64,000 bases of DNA from Kryptolebias marmoratus (Eukaryota; Chordata; Actinopteri; Cyprinodontiformes; Rivulidae), in NCBI RefSeq assembly GCF_001649575.2, contig NC_051449.1:17399685-17463684 (forward strand), read 5' to 3'. The position numbers and the translations under genes are program-made. Below the pieces are notes generated by a model, which did no database searches, had not been told where the DNA came from, and saw only the letters and a program-made list of their open reading frames with translations. This document shows, in pieces, positions 48,645 through 58,780 of this stretch. Each line of letters opens with the position of its first letter. Position 1 is the stretch's first letter.

Positions 48645-51600
48645 GTCAGTCGGACGAACGGCGATAAGTTAGAGCCCTCTCTGCGAGTCCGCTGCAGCCG
48701 ACCCAACCAACCTGCACTGGCAGTTTTCAGTTGACTTCCCTTTTCATCCTTTGTTATTACCCTGAAATGATTGTGGTTAATCAATTTCCTGTGACCCCTC
48801 TTTGGTGTAAAGCCTGAAGGAGGGGCCGCGCTGTTGGCAATTATTCATCCTTCCCTCAGAAAGTGACTCTCGCTCACACCCCCTGATCATCTGTTAAGAA
48901 GATGTTTAACATTACACCGTCTTTTCCTTCTGGGTTCAGGCCCTCCAACATTAATGCAGCTCATGAATATTGATGAAAAGCAAGTCCCGCATAAATTGTT
49001 CCATTAACCTCAATCAGCAGGTCTATCTCGTCGATCATACCTCACCGTGATTTGTGATGAAGGCGCATTACCAATCAGGCAGGCACCCATGGATTGTGCA
49101 TCAGACCAATAAAGCACTTCTCGTAACATTCAAATCAATCAAATGTTTCTGAATGGCTCAGCAAAGTTTAACAAAAGAACAATAGAACTGGAGAAATTTG
49201 CCACAAAAGTTGTTGGTCAAATGATCCCACAGCAGCTCATTATCACGCAAACATTATTCGAAGCATGTTTTTGGTTTTGTCTGTTTGTGCAGGTGTGTTT
49301 GTCAGTAAAAACATCTCATGAACCACTAAACAAATTTAATCTTTGGATGTACATCTACAACTGATCAATTTTAAGGGCCAATCACGTTCAAGATGGTCAC
49401 TAAAACTAATTGAGCTTAGCAAACACAAAAACTGTTATAACTCAGTCAACTATGCAGACATGACGCTAACATTTGGTGTGGTAGTAGCTGAGATTAATTC
49501 TCAACTCCTAGTTTGAGCTTGAACAGATTGTGCAATATTATTCTTCAAAACTGTGCCAATAACTATTAAGGTCAACTCTGTTAAGAAAATATCTCATAAA
49601 ACACCAAATGGATTTTAGGGAAGCTCCCAGAAAGTCCTTTCTGAATGTGCATCTACAACTAACTACCTTTTGGAGTTAACCCCATTCAAGATGGCTGCCA
49701 CAGCCAACTGACCATAGAAAACACAAAATGTCTCTAACTCAGTAAATTTCACAGATATCAAATTAGAATTTGATGTGGTCGTAGCTGAGAGCCATCCCCA
49801 ATATTTACTCTGAGTGCTACACATGGTGCAAATGTTATCGTAAAACTTTTGCAATAACTGGTGGAGTCAGCCCTGTTTGTCTGTTGGCAAAATCTCTCAT
49901 GAATCACAGGGCAGATTTGAATTAAAATCTCATGTAGTATTTAATCAATGTACATCTAAAACTGATAAACTTTGATAGTAAATCAAATTCAAGATGCCCA
50001 CCACAATTAATCCACCTTAGCTAACATAAAAATGGCTTTAACTCTGTCAGTTGTACAGATATTTAGATAAAATTTGATGTCGTAGTAGCTGAGAGTTCAC
50101 AACACATAGTCCGAAGAATAACAGATTGCAAAATCCCCTGTGACTGCATAATATCATATTGTTACTTTTAAGGTTTAACCAAAACAACTACAGCTCCATC
50201 GTTTCTCAACATTAGATTATCTTAGTTTAATACACTGGTGGTGGGTCATTAGTTGCTTTTTGGATTGCTTACGTCTACGAGTCATTTATCTGCTTGCTAA
50301 ATACAACAAATAGGTGGCAATCACTTTCTCTAAAAAAAACAAACAAACATAGCTTAACAGTTTCCCTTACTTTGATCACTTCACTCATTTCATTTACCCT
50401 CTCTCCCACAAAGACAATCTTCCTCCAGGACAACGCCATAATGCAGATCCGTCTTCAGGACCTGAGACGCCTGGGAAGCCTCCATTACTTGTACCTCCAG
50501 AACAACAGCATCTCAGCCTTGGAGCCCGGGGCCTTCCTTGACCAGGGGCAGCTGCTGGAGCTGGCGCTCAATGGTAACCTCATCCACCTGGTCACCCCGG
50601 ACATGTTTCGGGGCCTGGAGCACCTTCGTATCCTCTACCTCGCTGGCAACCAGATCACTCGCATCCAGGACCACACCTTCAGGGGACTGCAGGTTCGGTT
50701 TTGTGAGCTGACAAGAAGTGATGCAGATGTTTGATAGACACTTTAATTTTTGAACTCTAACAACTAAACTGGAATGCTTTATATAGATAAAGCAGAATGA
50801 CACGTACAAAAAAAAGAGTAAATTCTGGTTTTGACAGTGTGTCTTTCTCATCCATATCATACAGTTATGCAGTGTGGAACGAGTTATATGCCTGTCTGCA
50901 TTTGACAGTTCTATCCCTTCTTTAATTTGCCCTTGTTTCATACCTATCTTCCTCTCCTTTATGTCTTTATTCCATCTGCAGCGACTGCAGGAGCTTCACC
51001 TGCAGGAAAACAGCATTGAGGTGCTCGCAGAGCATGCTCTGTCTGGCTTGTCGTCTCTGGCCCTGCTGGATCTCAGCAGGAATCACCTTCGCACTCTTGG
51101 AGCCTCGTTCCTCGCACCACTTGTCAGCCTGCAGGTGCTCCGTATCACAGGTAGAGAGAACTGATAGATCTTACTCTTTTTTTTTTCAATAATATGGTTA
51201 TCTGATGTCGTCCTCTGAGACGGCTTGAATGTTTGAATTCAAGCTGTCTCAAAAAACTGTTTCACGTCTCCATTCGGAAAATTGACACCACCCTAATATT
51301 GCACTGAAACAGAACTGAAATTTACCCCTGTGGGTAATTTAACCCCAATAGACTGACTTGTGTTAAAGAAAATGAAGTATATTTTACACATCACAAAAAT
51401 CTGCCCAATTAAAGATCTGCTTATAATAAAGCGGTACTCACGGACAAGCACATAAAAGGTAAAATATCCAGTTAAAGAGGCTTCTTTAAGGGGGGAGTAT
51501 TCTCCAGTTAGCTTTAGTAACCCTTCCTCCCACACCTTTGTAAGTCAGACTAACTATTTCTGTAACTTTCTCCAACCTACAACCTGACATTCACACACTC

Positions 51601-54600
51601 TTCTTACAGTAATTGGCCATTGGTGCCCAAGTGACACAAGGTCTGGGTCTGAATTACACGCTTTGCTTCTTTTAGGGCTTGATCTTTCTTTCTTTGTTCG
51701 TGTGGCAGCTGTCTTTTCATTGTGCCTGAGTGAGTGGTTTTCAGAAGAACTTTTTTGATTTCCAACATGGTCGGATATCAAATTAGTTGAGGCCAAATAT
51801 GCTCTTGGTTCTTGATGTCCTGCAATAAGCTTAGCAAAATTCAGTCGTAGTATAAAGTACTCTTTGTAGCCCTTAAGATGATGTTCCCCTATGGAGCATG
51901 TTGTGGAGCGTTAAAAGAAAAATCTGTTTATCGTGGCTTAAAGAAAACATAATATGAAAAATTTCACTTTTTTATGCTTGAGAGTGTGGGTCAAACTCTA
52001 AAACTTAGACAAAGAAAATCTAATAAAAAGCTAAAAATGCTTTAACAGTATATCATTTGCTGACTTGCAAGTTTTAAACAAAGGCCTTTGTGATTTGATT
52101 TGCTCAGTTTCTGTAAATTTAACCAAGTTATAGCCATTTTAGTGTGTGCAACGTTGGAATAGCTGTAGCGGCCAGCTTCAATAAAACTGACTCCAAAAGT
52201 TAATTTGTTGTAGATGTATGCCTAATGATTACTTTCTAAGAAATGTAATAAAAATCCATTCAGCAGTTCATTAGAAATTTTGCTAGCTGACAGACGGACA
52301 AATGAACAAACAGAAGCACACAGACACAAAGAATTACCTGATTGCCCGCCTTTCATGGCAGCAGACGATAAATAATGAGGAATGAATCCACAATGAATGT
52401 TTGTGGTTATATAAGAAGGCTTTGCCACTGTAATCCCACTGTTTTAGCCCAAAGCATAACAGAAACTTTAGGAAATTATGTCAGCTTGTAAAAAGAAAAC
52501 GTAGTAACTGTTTCCTTTAAAGATTCAAAAAAAGTTAAAAAACAAAAACAACTGGACTTCTATTCTGTAGCTGAAGACGTTTCGCTTCTCATCCGAGGAG
52601 CTTTCTCAATTCAGAAATAGAGAGTGTGGAGTTGAGCTTTTGAAGCTGAGATGTGATGTAAGCTGGATTGCTTGCAAATTGTTCTCACTCTCCTAACAAT
52701 GGAGGCTCGTTAGAATCCTTGTTTGTCTGACTCACTGAGGGGCCACTCTTGTCACATGAGTGCAGGTGTTGATTGGAGTGAAACTGACTNNNNNNNNNNN
52801 NNNNNNNNNNNNNNNNNNNNNNNNNNNNNNNNNNNNNNNNNNNNNNNNNNNNNNNNNNNNNNNNNNNNNNNNNNNNNNNNNNNNNNNNNNNNNNNNNNNN
52901 NNNNNNNNNNNNNNNNNNNNNNNNNNNNNNNNNNNNNNNNNNNNNNNNNNNNNNNNNNNNNNNNNNNNNNNNNNNNNNNNNNNNNNNNNNNNNNNNNNNN
53001 NNNNNNNNNNNNNNNNNNNNNNNNNNNNNNNNNNNNNNNNNNNNNNNNNNNNNNNNNNNNNNNNNNNNNNNNNNNNNNNNNNNNNNNNNNNNNNNNNNNN
53101 NNNNNNNNNNNNNNNNNNNNNNNNNNNNNNNNNNNNNNNNNNNNNNNNNNNNNNNNNNNNNNNNNNNNNNNNNNNNNNNNNNNNNNNNNNNNNNNNNNNN
53201 NNNNNNNNNNNNNNNNNNNNNNNNNNNNNNNNNNNNNNNNNNNNNNNNNNNNNNNNNNNNNNNNNNNCCCTGGTGTGTTTAGTGGATTTCCTAGCTGACT
53301 TGACAAAAGCCCAATTGGGATACCCACATGTTTGGAGAGCTTTTTTGATGTGCTTCTGTTCCTTTTCCTTCCCTTCTGTCTTTGTGGGGACGTGTTCGGC
53401 CCGATGCTGTTTCATTGACTTTAAAACTATTCTTGGTATAATCCATGCTCACCATCTGCTCATGTCCCTTTGTTTTAGAGAACCCGTGGCGCTGTGATTG
53501 CGCTCTTGGTTGGCTGAGAACCTGGATCAGTGAAGACGGACAGCGTCTGCTGAGTTCGGCAGAGCAGCGTCGGCTGATGTGTGCAGAGCCCCCCCGCCTC
53601 TCCCACCTCAGCCTGGTGGAAGTGGCCCCCAACAGTCTGGTGTGCATCCCTCCTGTGGTTCAGCTCGAGCCCAGCCACCTGACTGTCCGACTTGGAGAGA
53701 GCCTCCGAGTCTCGTGCCAGGCCTCAGGATACCCTCAGCCTCAGGTGACGTGGAAAAAATCCTCCCATGGCAAGCCCCAGTTATCACCTCGAGGTCTGTT
53801 CCAAGAGCTGGGCCCCAACGGGGAGCTGTTCAGGCCTGCAGCTGGGGGAGTGGTGACAGCTCTGCCCAGCAGCAGAGAGATCAAGGTGGGAGGAGCAGGA
53901 GGAATCCACGGGCTCGTGCGTGGGACTGAGGAAGGCGGTGAAAGGGACAGCTTTGATCCGGACATGGGCAGCGGCATGCTGTTCCTCAGTAATGTGACTG
54001 TAGCACATGCTGGGCGCTATGAATGTGAGGCCTGGAACCCAGGTGGTGTAGCTAGGGTTACGTTTCACCTTGCTGTCAACATGTCGTCTTCCTCATATTC
54101 ATCCCATTTCTGGCCTCGATTAAACACACACTCTTATGTCTCTTCTTCGTCCAGCTCCTTCTATCAGCCAGAAGTCCTAGACGTTAGCCAGGAGCCGTTG
54201 TATGAGCAGGATAGCATGGACTTTAATGCTCTGGGCCCTGCCACACAGACCGCCATTGCAATTGGAATCTCCTTGCTGGCGCTCACTGCTGTTCTTCTCT
54301 TGATAATGATCTACACCCGTCACCAGCAGTACCAAAAGGAGGACAGTGGCTCCTACTGTACAAGCAAGGAGGAGAGCATCCTCTATGTGAATGACTACTC
54401 GGACGGGCCCACCACCTTTGCGCAGCTGGAGGAGTACCGTGATGACCACGGCCATGAGATGTACGTACTCAACAGAGCCAAACCCGTGGGCTCCAATTCG
54501 TCCAGGTGTCCCATGATAAGTGGATTTGTCCAACAGAAGGGCATGAAGGAAGCTCTTCTGGAGCACGAAATGGTCCAGACACTGACAAGATCAGGGGGAA

Positions 54601-54722
54601 TGGGGCTTCGCAGAAACCCAGCAGAAGGTGGAGAGGGGCCCCTAACAACAGATCCAGAGGAGCTCTTCCTGAGTCAGAGCCTCCTGTTTGGATCACAAGT
54701 TGCCTATGAGATCCACTGCTGA
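48456..54722 (+). CDS. lrrc24: LRRC24: LRR and Ig domain single-pass membrane protein
   Basis: A type I membrane protein of the LRR-Ig class, expected at the cell surface; ligand and role are poorly known. Coding parts are 48483-48644, 50414-50692, 50982-51150 and 53479-54722 (phases 0, 0, 1), 617 residues. The ATG at 48483 is in exon 2 with good context (G at -3 and +4) and opens a signal peptide. Next come LRRNT (CPSGCRC, about 30-36), six LRRs (about 55-198) with LxxLxLxxNxI words, LRRCT (C209, C211, C238, C259), an Ig domain (C283, W295, C386) and a TM helix (461-482). The tail has VNDYSDGPTTFAQLEE (507-522) and ends YEIHC. That tail, MCAEPPRL and ENPWRCDCALGWL match mammalian LRRC24 as I remember it. 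It is longer than the human protein (about 513), chiefly through Ig-loop and tail insertions. Which teleost paralogue it is cannot be told. Confidence 0.93.
48645..50413 (+). other. lrrc24: lrrc24 intron 2
   Basis: 1769 bp, about half taken up by three tandem units of the ~290-bp repeat. The first 600 bp look single-copy. Confidence 0.85.
49265..50130 (+). repeat. Dispersed ~290-bp repeat, three tandem units in lrrc24 intron 2
   Basis: Anchors at 49389, 49687 and 49990 (periods 298 and 303). It is the longest array of the family in this window. Confidence 0.85.
50414..50692 (+). CDS. lrrc24: lrrc24 exon 3: LRR 1-4
   Basis: The acceptor is CTCTCCCACAAAG|ACAATC and the donor GGACTGCAG|GTTCGG. 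93 codons, phase 0 both ends, starting TIFLQDNAIMQIRL. It contains a sequon in LQNNSIS. Confidence 0.93.
50982..51150 (+). CDS. lrrc24: lrrc24 exon 4: LRR 5-6
   Basis: The acceptor is TTCCATCTGCAG|CGACTG and the donor ATCACAG|GTAGAG. 169 nt encode RLQELHLQENSIEVL and end one base into a glutamate codon. Confidence 0.93.
52085..52380 (-). repeat. Dispersed ~290-bp repeat, one unit, minus strand, lrrc24 intron 4
   Basis: On the minus strand the unit reads GCTAGCAAAATTTCTAATGA, the ACAACAAATTAAC word and GGCCGCTACAGCTATTCC (equivalent to the anchor region), and ends with ATAACTTGGTTAAATTTACA. Confidence 0.8.
52550..52789 (+). repeat. Dispersed teleost repeat with GAAGACGTTTCGCTTCTC motif
   Basis: The block TAGCTGAAGACGTTTCGCTT, CTCATCCGAGGAGC and onward is a repeat I recognise from many fish genomes; its class is not certain. 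It runs into the assembly gap, so its right end is unknown. Confidence 0.6.
52790..53267. other. Assembly gap (478 N)
   Basis: Unsequenced bases within lrrc24 intron 4. Confidence 0.99.
53479..54722 (+). CDS. lrrc24: lrrc24 exon 5: LRRCT, Ig, TM and cytosolic tail
   Basis: The acceptor is CCTTTGTTTTAG|AGAACC. With the G from exon 4 this gives ENPWRCDCALGWL, the LRR C-terminal cap. The exon runs to TGA at 54720-54722. Sequons are N375-V-T and N404-M-S, and a Ser-rich stalk spans about 405-430. The assembly gap ends 211 bp upstream and does not touch the frame. Confidence 0.95.
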
Positions 54723-54990
54723 AGTATCTTTACCGTGCTATTATGTGGAAGAAAAAAGGTTGATGGATTTATATCAAGACCTTACAAATGATCTTGCTGC
54801 AACGATTTCATGCATAAGATTATTATCTGGCTTTCAACAGAGGAGAGAGAGTCAGTTAGCGATTGCGGGGGAAAATTCAGCCTCCCAGAGATCCTCTTCT
54901 AACTGATTGTATGACATTAAAATGGGTCAGGGGAATGAACAGTGGTAATTACGGAGAAAAGAACAAATGAACCATAGTTTTCAGTCTCCA

Positions 54991-54996
54991 AATAAA
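54991..54996 (+). promoter_or_regulatory. lrrc24: Candidate proximal poly(A) signal of lrrc24
   Basis: AATAAA followed by CCCTTTAAAG, 269 bases after the stop codon. Confidence 0.35.
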
Positions 54997-55608
54997 CCCT
55001 TTAAAGATAATTGCAAGCGGCTGACCTCACCAGAAATGGTTTAAAAGTTCAACTAAATCCTCGCAAGAGGCTCGCAAAACTGTGCAGTGTGTGGTTGTAA
55101 CGTACGTGAATAGTGAATCCATTTTTCTACAAATGTATTTCTTTAAGTTTTATTTTTCTGTGTTTGGTCTGTGTCTTCTGTAAATGCAATGCAGTTAATT
55201 TTCTACATGAAGTAGAGCAGATTAATGAACCCTGTTCCAGATCCCAGAAGAATTGCAGCAATGGTCTTACTGAAACTGCATCATCATCTGCATATGTGTG
55301 AGTGGGTGGTTTGAGGTAATCTAAAAGGTTCGATCTGTGACGTTTTTTTTATGTTCAGTAGCATTTGAATTTTTTCATTTTTGTTAACACGTCAGGTGCG
55401 TATGTTAAGTCCTCAGAACAAAAAATTTGCATGTTTAGTGTTGACAATTTAGAAAGGCTCTTAAATGGATAGTCATAGAGTTTATTTTTGAAGTGATCTT
55501 CTGTCAAATGTCATTAGTTTGCCTTATGAGAACGTCTAGTCAGTCAAAAGTCTACTCAACCCGCCCAGCAAACTGATACCTTCAGGAGCATCAGGACGCA
55601 GATATTTA

Positions 55609-56146
55609 CAGTGCCTACAAAAACTATTCACCTCTTTAGGTGTTTTACGCTTTTGTTGCTGTCATAAATCAATCATAGTCTATAAAAATGAGCTTTCTTT
55701 CTAAAAAAAAGTTATTTAAAGTCAAATGAAATCAAATTTCTACAGATTAATGCCAATTTAATAAAAATACGTAATGTAAAATAAGTGATTTGATAGATTT
55801 GCACCCCCCTTTAAAGTGACTATCCTAATTCAACTTGAAGAAAGGATTATTGTAAAGTACAAGTCTGGGGATATGTACCAAAGGATTTCTAAGGGTCTAA
55901 ACATCCCCAGGAGTTCTGTTAAATCCATCAGGAATATGGGACGTGGAAATCTACCAAGAGCAGGCCTCACAAACTGAGTGACCGTGAAGAAGGACAATAG
56001 TTGGAGAGGCCACCAAGACACCGGGGAGCTCTCTGAGGGAGTTCCAAGCTTCAGGTGAGATGGGAGAGACTGAGCTAAGACAGCTGTTGCCTAAAACAGC
56101 TGTAGCATAACACATTTAAGAGGGTGAATACATTATATAGGCACTG
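55609..56146 (+). mobile_element. Tc1-like element, degraded, TA-flanked, family 1
   Basis: TA|CAGTGCCTACAAAAACTATT at the left and, on the minus strand, TA|CAGTGCCTATATAATGTATT at the right. Inverted ends and TA target duplication are both present. The 538-bp interior is a shortened transposase remnant in plus orientation, recognisable from GTGAAGAAGGACAATAGTTG and adjacent sequence, with stops throughout. Confidence 0.85.
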
Positions 56147-56905
56147 TATAGCACACTTTGTAGTAGCATGGAAGTAGTTTAGTTGAGAAAACAACAACAA
56201 ACTAAACAAACAGTATCATGCAAAAATGTAGAAGTTATTAGTTTATATTAGTTAATGTAGCATTATTTTATAAAAGTATGAAATTTTTTAAAAATAGTTG
56301 TTTTTTAAGCCTGAAAAATGGTATAAAACAGGTCTCGTTTGGTTAGCCATTAGCCTAGCCTGGTGTGAGCTCTGTGACTGATATCTCGGCTGATAAGGTA
56401 CTGACTATTGACGACTATTCCACAGAAGATCACTTCAAAACTATCCCTTTAATGCAAGACACAACAACACAAAACACAGCAACAAAACCAAAGACAGCTT
56501 AATTTTTCGAAATACAGCTAAAGTGACAAAATGCATTTCATATCCAACAACTCTCGAAAGACAAAATCCAAGACATTTTTTCCCCCAAAACACATCACCA
56601 AAAACATGCAGAAAAAAAAAGAATAAATACTTAAATTTCTTGAGACAAAACTACAACCAAAGATGTGACATTTTGAAGGGAACATCTTGTTGAATGTTTT
56701 GTTGTTGGGTTTTTCTGAAATGTGGTGAAATGTAGAAATTCTTTGTTGTGTTTTTGTGTCTTGTGTTTTGTGCGAGGCTGTGTCGTGCATCAGGGCCATC
56801 GTAAAAAAATAGATTAAAAAGAAAATAATTAACATTTCTGCTAACACTAAACTGTAACAACTATTCAAATGTGAATACTGTACATTTTGTTTTCAGTTTG
56901 TATAC

Positions 56906-56911
56906 AATAAA
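56906..56911 (+). promoter_or_regulatory. lrrc24: Candidate distal poly(A) signal of lrrc24
   Basis: AATAAA in GTATACAATAAAGTG, followed within 30 bases by the GT-rich GAGTGTGTGTTTCTC. The spacing and downstream element are textbook. Confidence 0.6.
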
Positions 56912-56963
56912 GTGTATTTTAAAAGAGTGTGTGTTTCTCTCCTTTCAAGGCACAGCTATAGGG

Positions 56964-56969
56964 TTTATT
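56964..56969 (-). promoter_or_regulatory. Candidate poly(A) signal of a minus-strand gene
   Basis: The plus strand reads TTTATT, so the minus strand has AATAAACC. It lies about 135 bases after the stop of the candidate minus-strand exon at 57104-57193. Confidence 0.4.
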
Positions 56970-57103
56970 TTTTGAAGTCCCAGTCATTGAATTGGTCTGG
57001 TTACACTGTCTTCTTTATCTTCCCCTTAACGGATGACATATAGCATGTCTAAGTGAATAACATGTTTTCATTGACAGAATGTAGCTCTCAGTAATTGTAT
57101 AGT

Positions 57104-57193
57104 TCAGTCTAAGGGGTCCACAGAGTTCATAGAGTTCCTTTTCTTCTGCTTTGCTGCTGAGTACCGTGGTGTCAGGTGTGTTTTCAGAACAAC
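57104..57193 (-). CDS. Candidate last coding exon of an unrecognised minus-strand gene
   Basis: On the minus strand a pyrimidine-rich acceptor (CTCTATTTTCCTTCACAG) is followed by 29 codons and TGA. The frame has a strong bias to C or G in third positions, as in the known exons here. The peptide includes LKTHLTPRYSAAKQKKR and ends NSVDPLD, a basic, probably cytosolic tail. I do not recognise the protein. An overlapping minus frame with an ATG gives up to 103 residues but has poorer codon use. Preceding exons are not seen before the right edge. Splice signal, codon bias and poly(A) signal agree, but the exon is short. Confidence 0.4.
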   Translation of the reverse strand, partial: VVLKTHLTPRYSAAKQKKRNSMNSVDPLD

Positions 57194-58619
57194 CTGTGAA
57201 GGAAAATAGAGGAGGGCTTTTGAGAGTGCCTTGCAAAGCCAAGTAATCTATGCCTACACAAAGACTGAGAGGTGCATTGATTCTCCGTTTAAAGCATGTC
57301 AATACTTTTGTTTGTTTTCTTTTCAAAACAGCTGCAATTTCAAAATTTGACCATAAACACTAACAACACTGGGGCTATTTCTGATATATGGAGGAGACAT
57401 GGAAGTAGCCTGTTTGTGGAAATATATACTGAACTGTTGCTTTATATAATTTACTGTAACTTAATTTTTTCCCCCTGTAAATGTGCTTGTGTTTGTGGGG
57501 ATCTGGGTATTCTTGTTGATTGTTCCTATAAGTTTTTCTGGTTGGGTTTTTGGTTTCTCCTTTTCATTTGCCTCGGTTGTGTTTTTGGTGGTTCTTGTAG
57601 ATCTGTTTTCATTTGTATCTGGAGTTCTGTTCATGGTTCATGGTTCTTGTGAATCAGTCTGGTGTTTCAGTGGTTGTGTTCATGGTTCTTGTATCTCTAT
57701 AAGTTCTGTATTCCTGTGTGTTCATGTTATTCTTGACTCTTGTGTGATTTGTTCTGTGCTTTTGGACTTCTTTCTTTTGTGGTCTTCTGTCTGTCATAGT
57801 TTCTGTCTGCTGTTTCCTGAGTGTGTTTCCATAATTCTGTGTAATGTCTTCATGTGTTCTGTGTGACTCTCTGTGGTTCTTTAAGTTTATTTATCAGATC
57901 TGTTCTTTTCTTGATTATGATGTTTTCGTTTCAGATCTTTAGTTTAAGATTCTGTTACTTGTGTTTTCTAAACAGTTCTGATCTTCAGCCCTTTGTGTTC
58001 CTGTATTTTATCCTTAGAGTTATTCTTGTGTGTTTCTAGTTTCAGTTCCCAGTGTTTCCCAGTGTTTTTTCCATTTTGCCCTCAGTCTCTTCCTCAGTGA
58101 TTGTCCATGTCAGCCTGCCACTCCCATCTACACCTGTCTCCAGTTTGCAATCACTCACCTGTTCCCACTCCCTCGTCAGCCCAGCCTTTATATTCACTTT
58201 CTGGTCAGCTTCTCATTGGTGAAGCATTGTTGCAGTAATGTGCAGCCTGGTTGTCCCTGTGGTTCCTCATGAGTCCCTGAAGTTTCATTTCTCCTTCTGT
58301 CTGCCTGCATTCTGGGTCTAACTTTCTATCACCCCAACTTGACAGTGTCAGATTTTGTTCAAACTACTCTGTTTTTAAGAGACAGCACAGTCACAAAAAA
58401 GATAAGTATATCTGACTGGAGCTTCCAGCAGATTTGAAAAAGGAAAAAATGCACACTGAGGGACTTTTCGTTTCTCAGTTGGGCTAAAATTAGTTTGGTC
58501 TTACTTGCTGTAGACGGCTGTCAGAGTTTGTGAATCTGACTGGAATTTTCATAGAGAGAGGATTCAAGCTTGTCACTACTCAACCAGGGCTTACAAAGGA
58601 GTAAAATTTCCACTTAGAG
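57194..58619. other. Unassigned DNA with LTR-like T-rich stretch
   Basis: If the exon at 57104-57193 is real this is intron of that gene. The part from about 57480 to 58350 is T-rich with repeated 'GTTCTTGT' and 'TTCTGT' words and ends CTGCATTCTGGGTC; it looks like an old LTR-type fragment. No coding potential is seen. Confidence 0.3.
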
Positions 58620-58780
58620 AACGGTGATGGGGTAGTTAGTGCTGTCACTTCAGAGCAAAAAGGTTTCACGTTCAAATCTCAGCCAATGCTTTCCTGTGTG
58701 AAGTTTGCATGTTTTCCCATCTACATCACAAGTTTTCACCCTGTGCTCCAGTTTCTTCACATAGTCCAAAACAACAATTT
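58619..58780 (+). repeat. SINE-like fragment with tRNA-type A and B boxes
   Basis: TAGTTAGTGCTG (58633) resembles a pol III A box and GTTCAAATCTC (58670) a B box. The downstream GTGTGAAGTTTGCATGTTTT and CTCCAGTTTCTTCAC blocks match a retroposon common in fish. Confidence 0.45.

Larger units (their letters stand above)
51151..53478 (+). other. lrrc24: lrrc24 intron 4
   Basis: Contains a minus-strand copy of the ~290-bp repeat, a further dispersed repeat and a 478-base gap. The cross-gap splice is supported by frame and by homology to LRRC24. Confidence 0.85.
54723..56930 (+). other. lrrc24: Probable lrrc24 3' UTR
   Basis: AT-rich non-coding DNA from the stop codon to a poly(A) signal at 56906. 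It carries a Tc1-like insertion. An earlier hexamer at 54991 would give a 270-base UTR instead. Confidence 0.5.

Noticed and set aside
53445..53478. Start of lrrc24 exon 5 frame at 53445
   Set aside because: The frame is open into intron 4, but the acceptor at 53478 and the conserved ENPWRCDC join show that the coding part starts at 53479.
52723..53497. Long open frames across 52.7-53.5 kb on both strands
   Set aside because: They exist only because the 478-base N gap has no stops. The flanking codons show no coding signal.
57296..58272. Overlapping hydrophobic plus-strand frames rich in Phe, Leu and Cys
   Set aside because: Produced by T-rich low-complexity DNA. No Kozak, splice or domain support.
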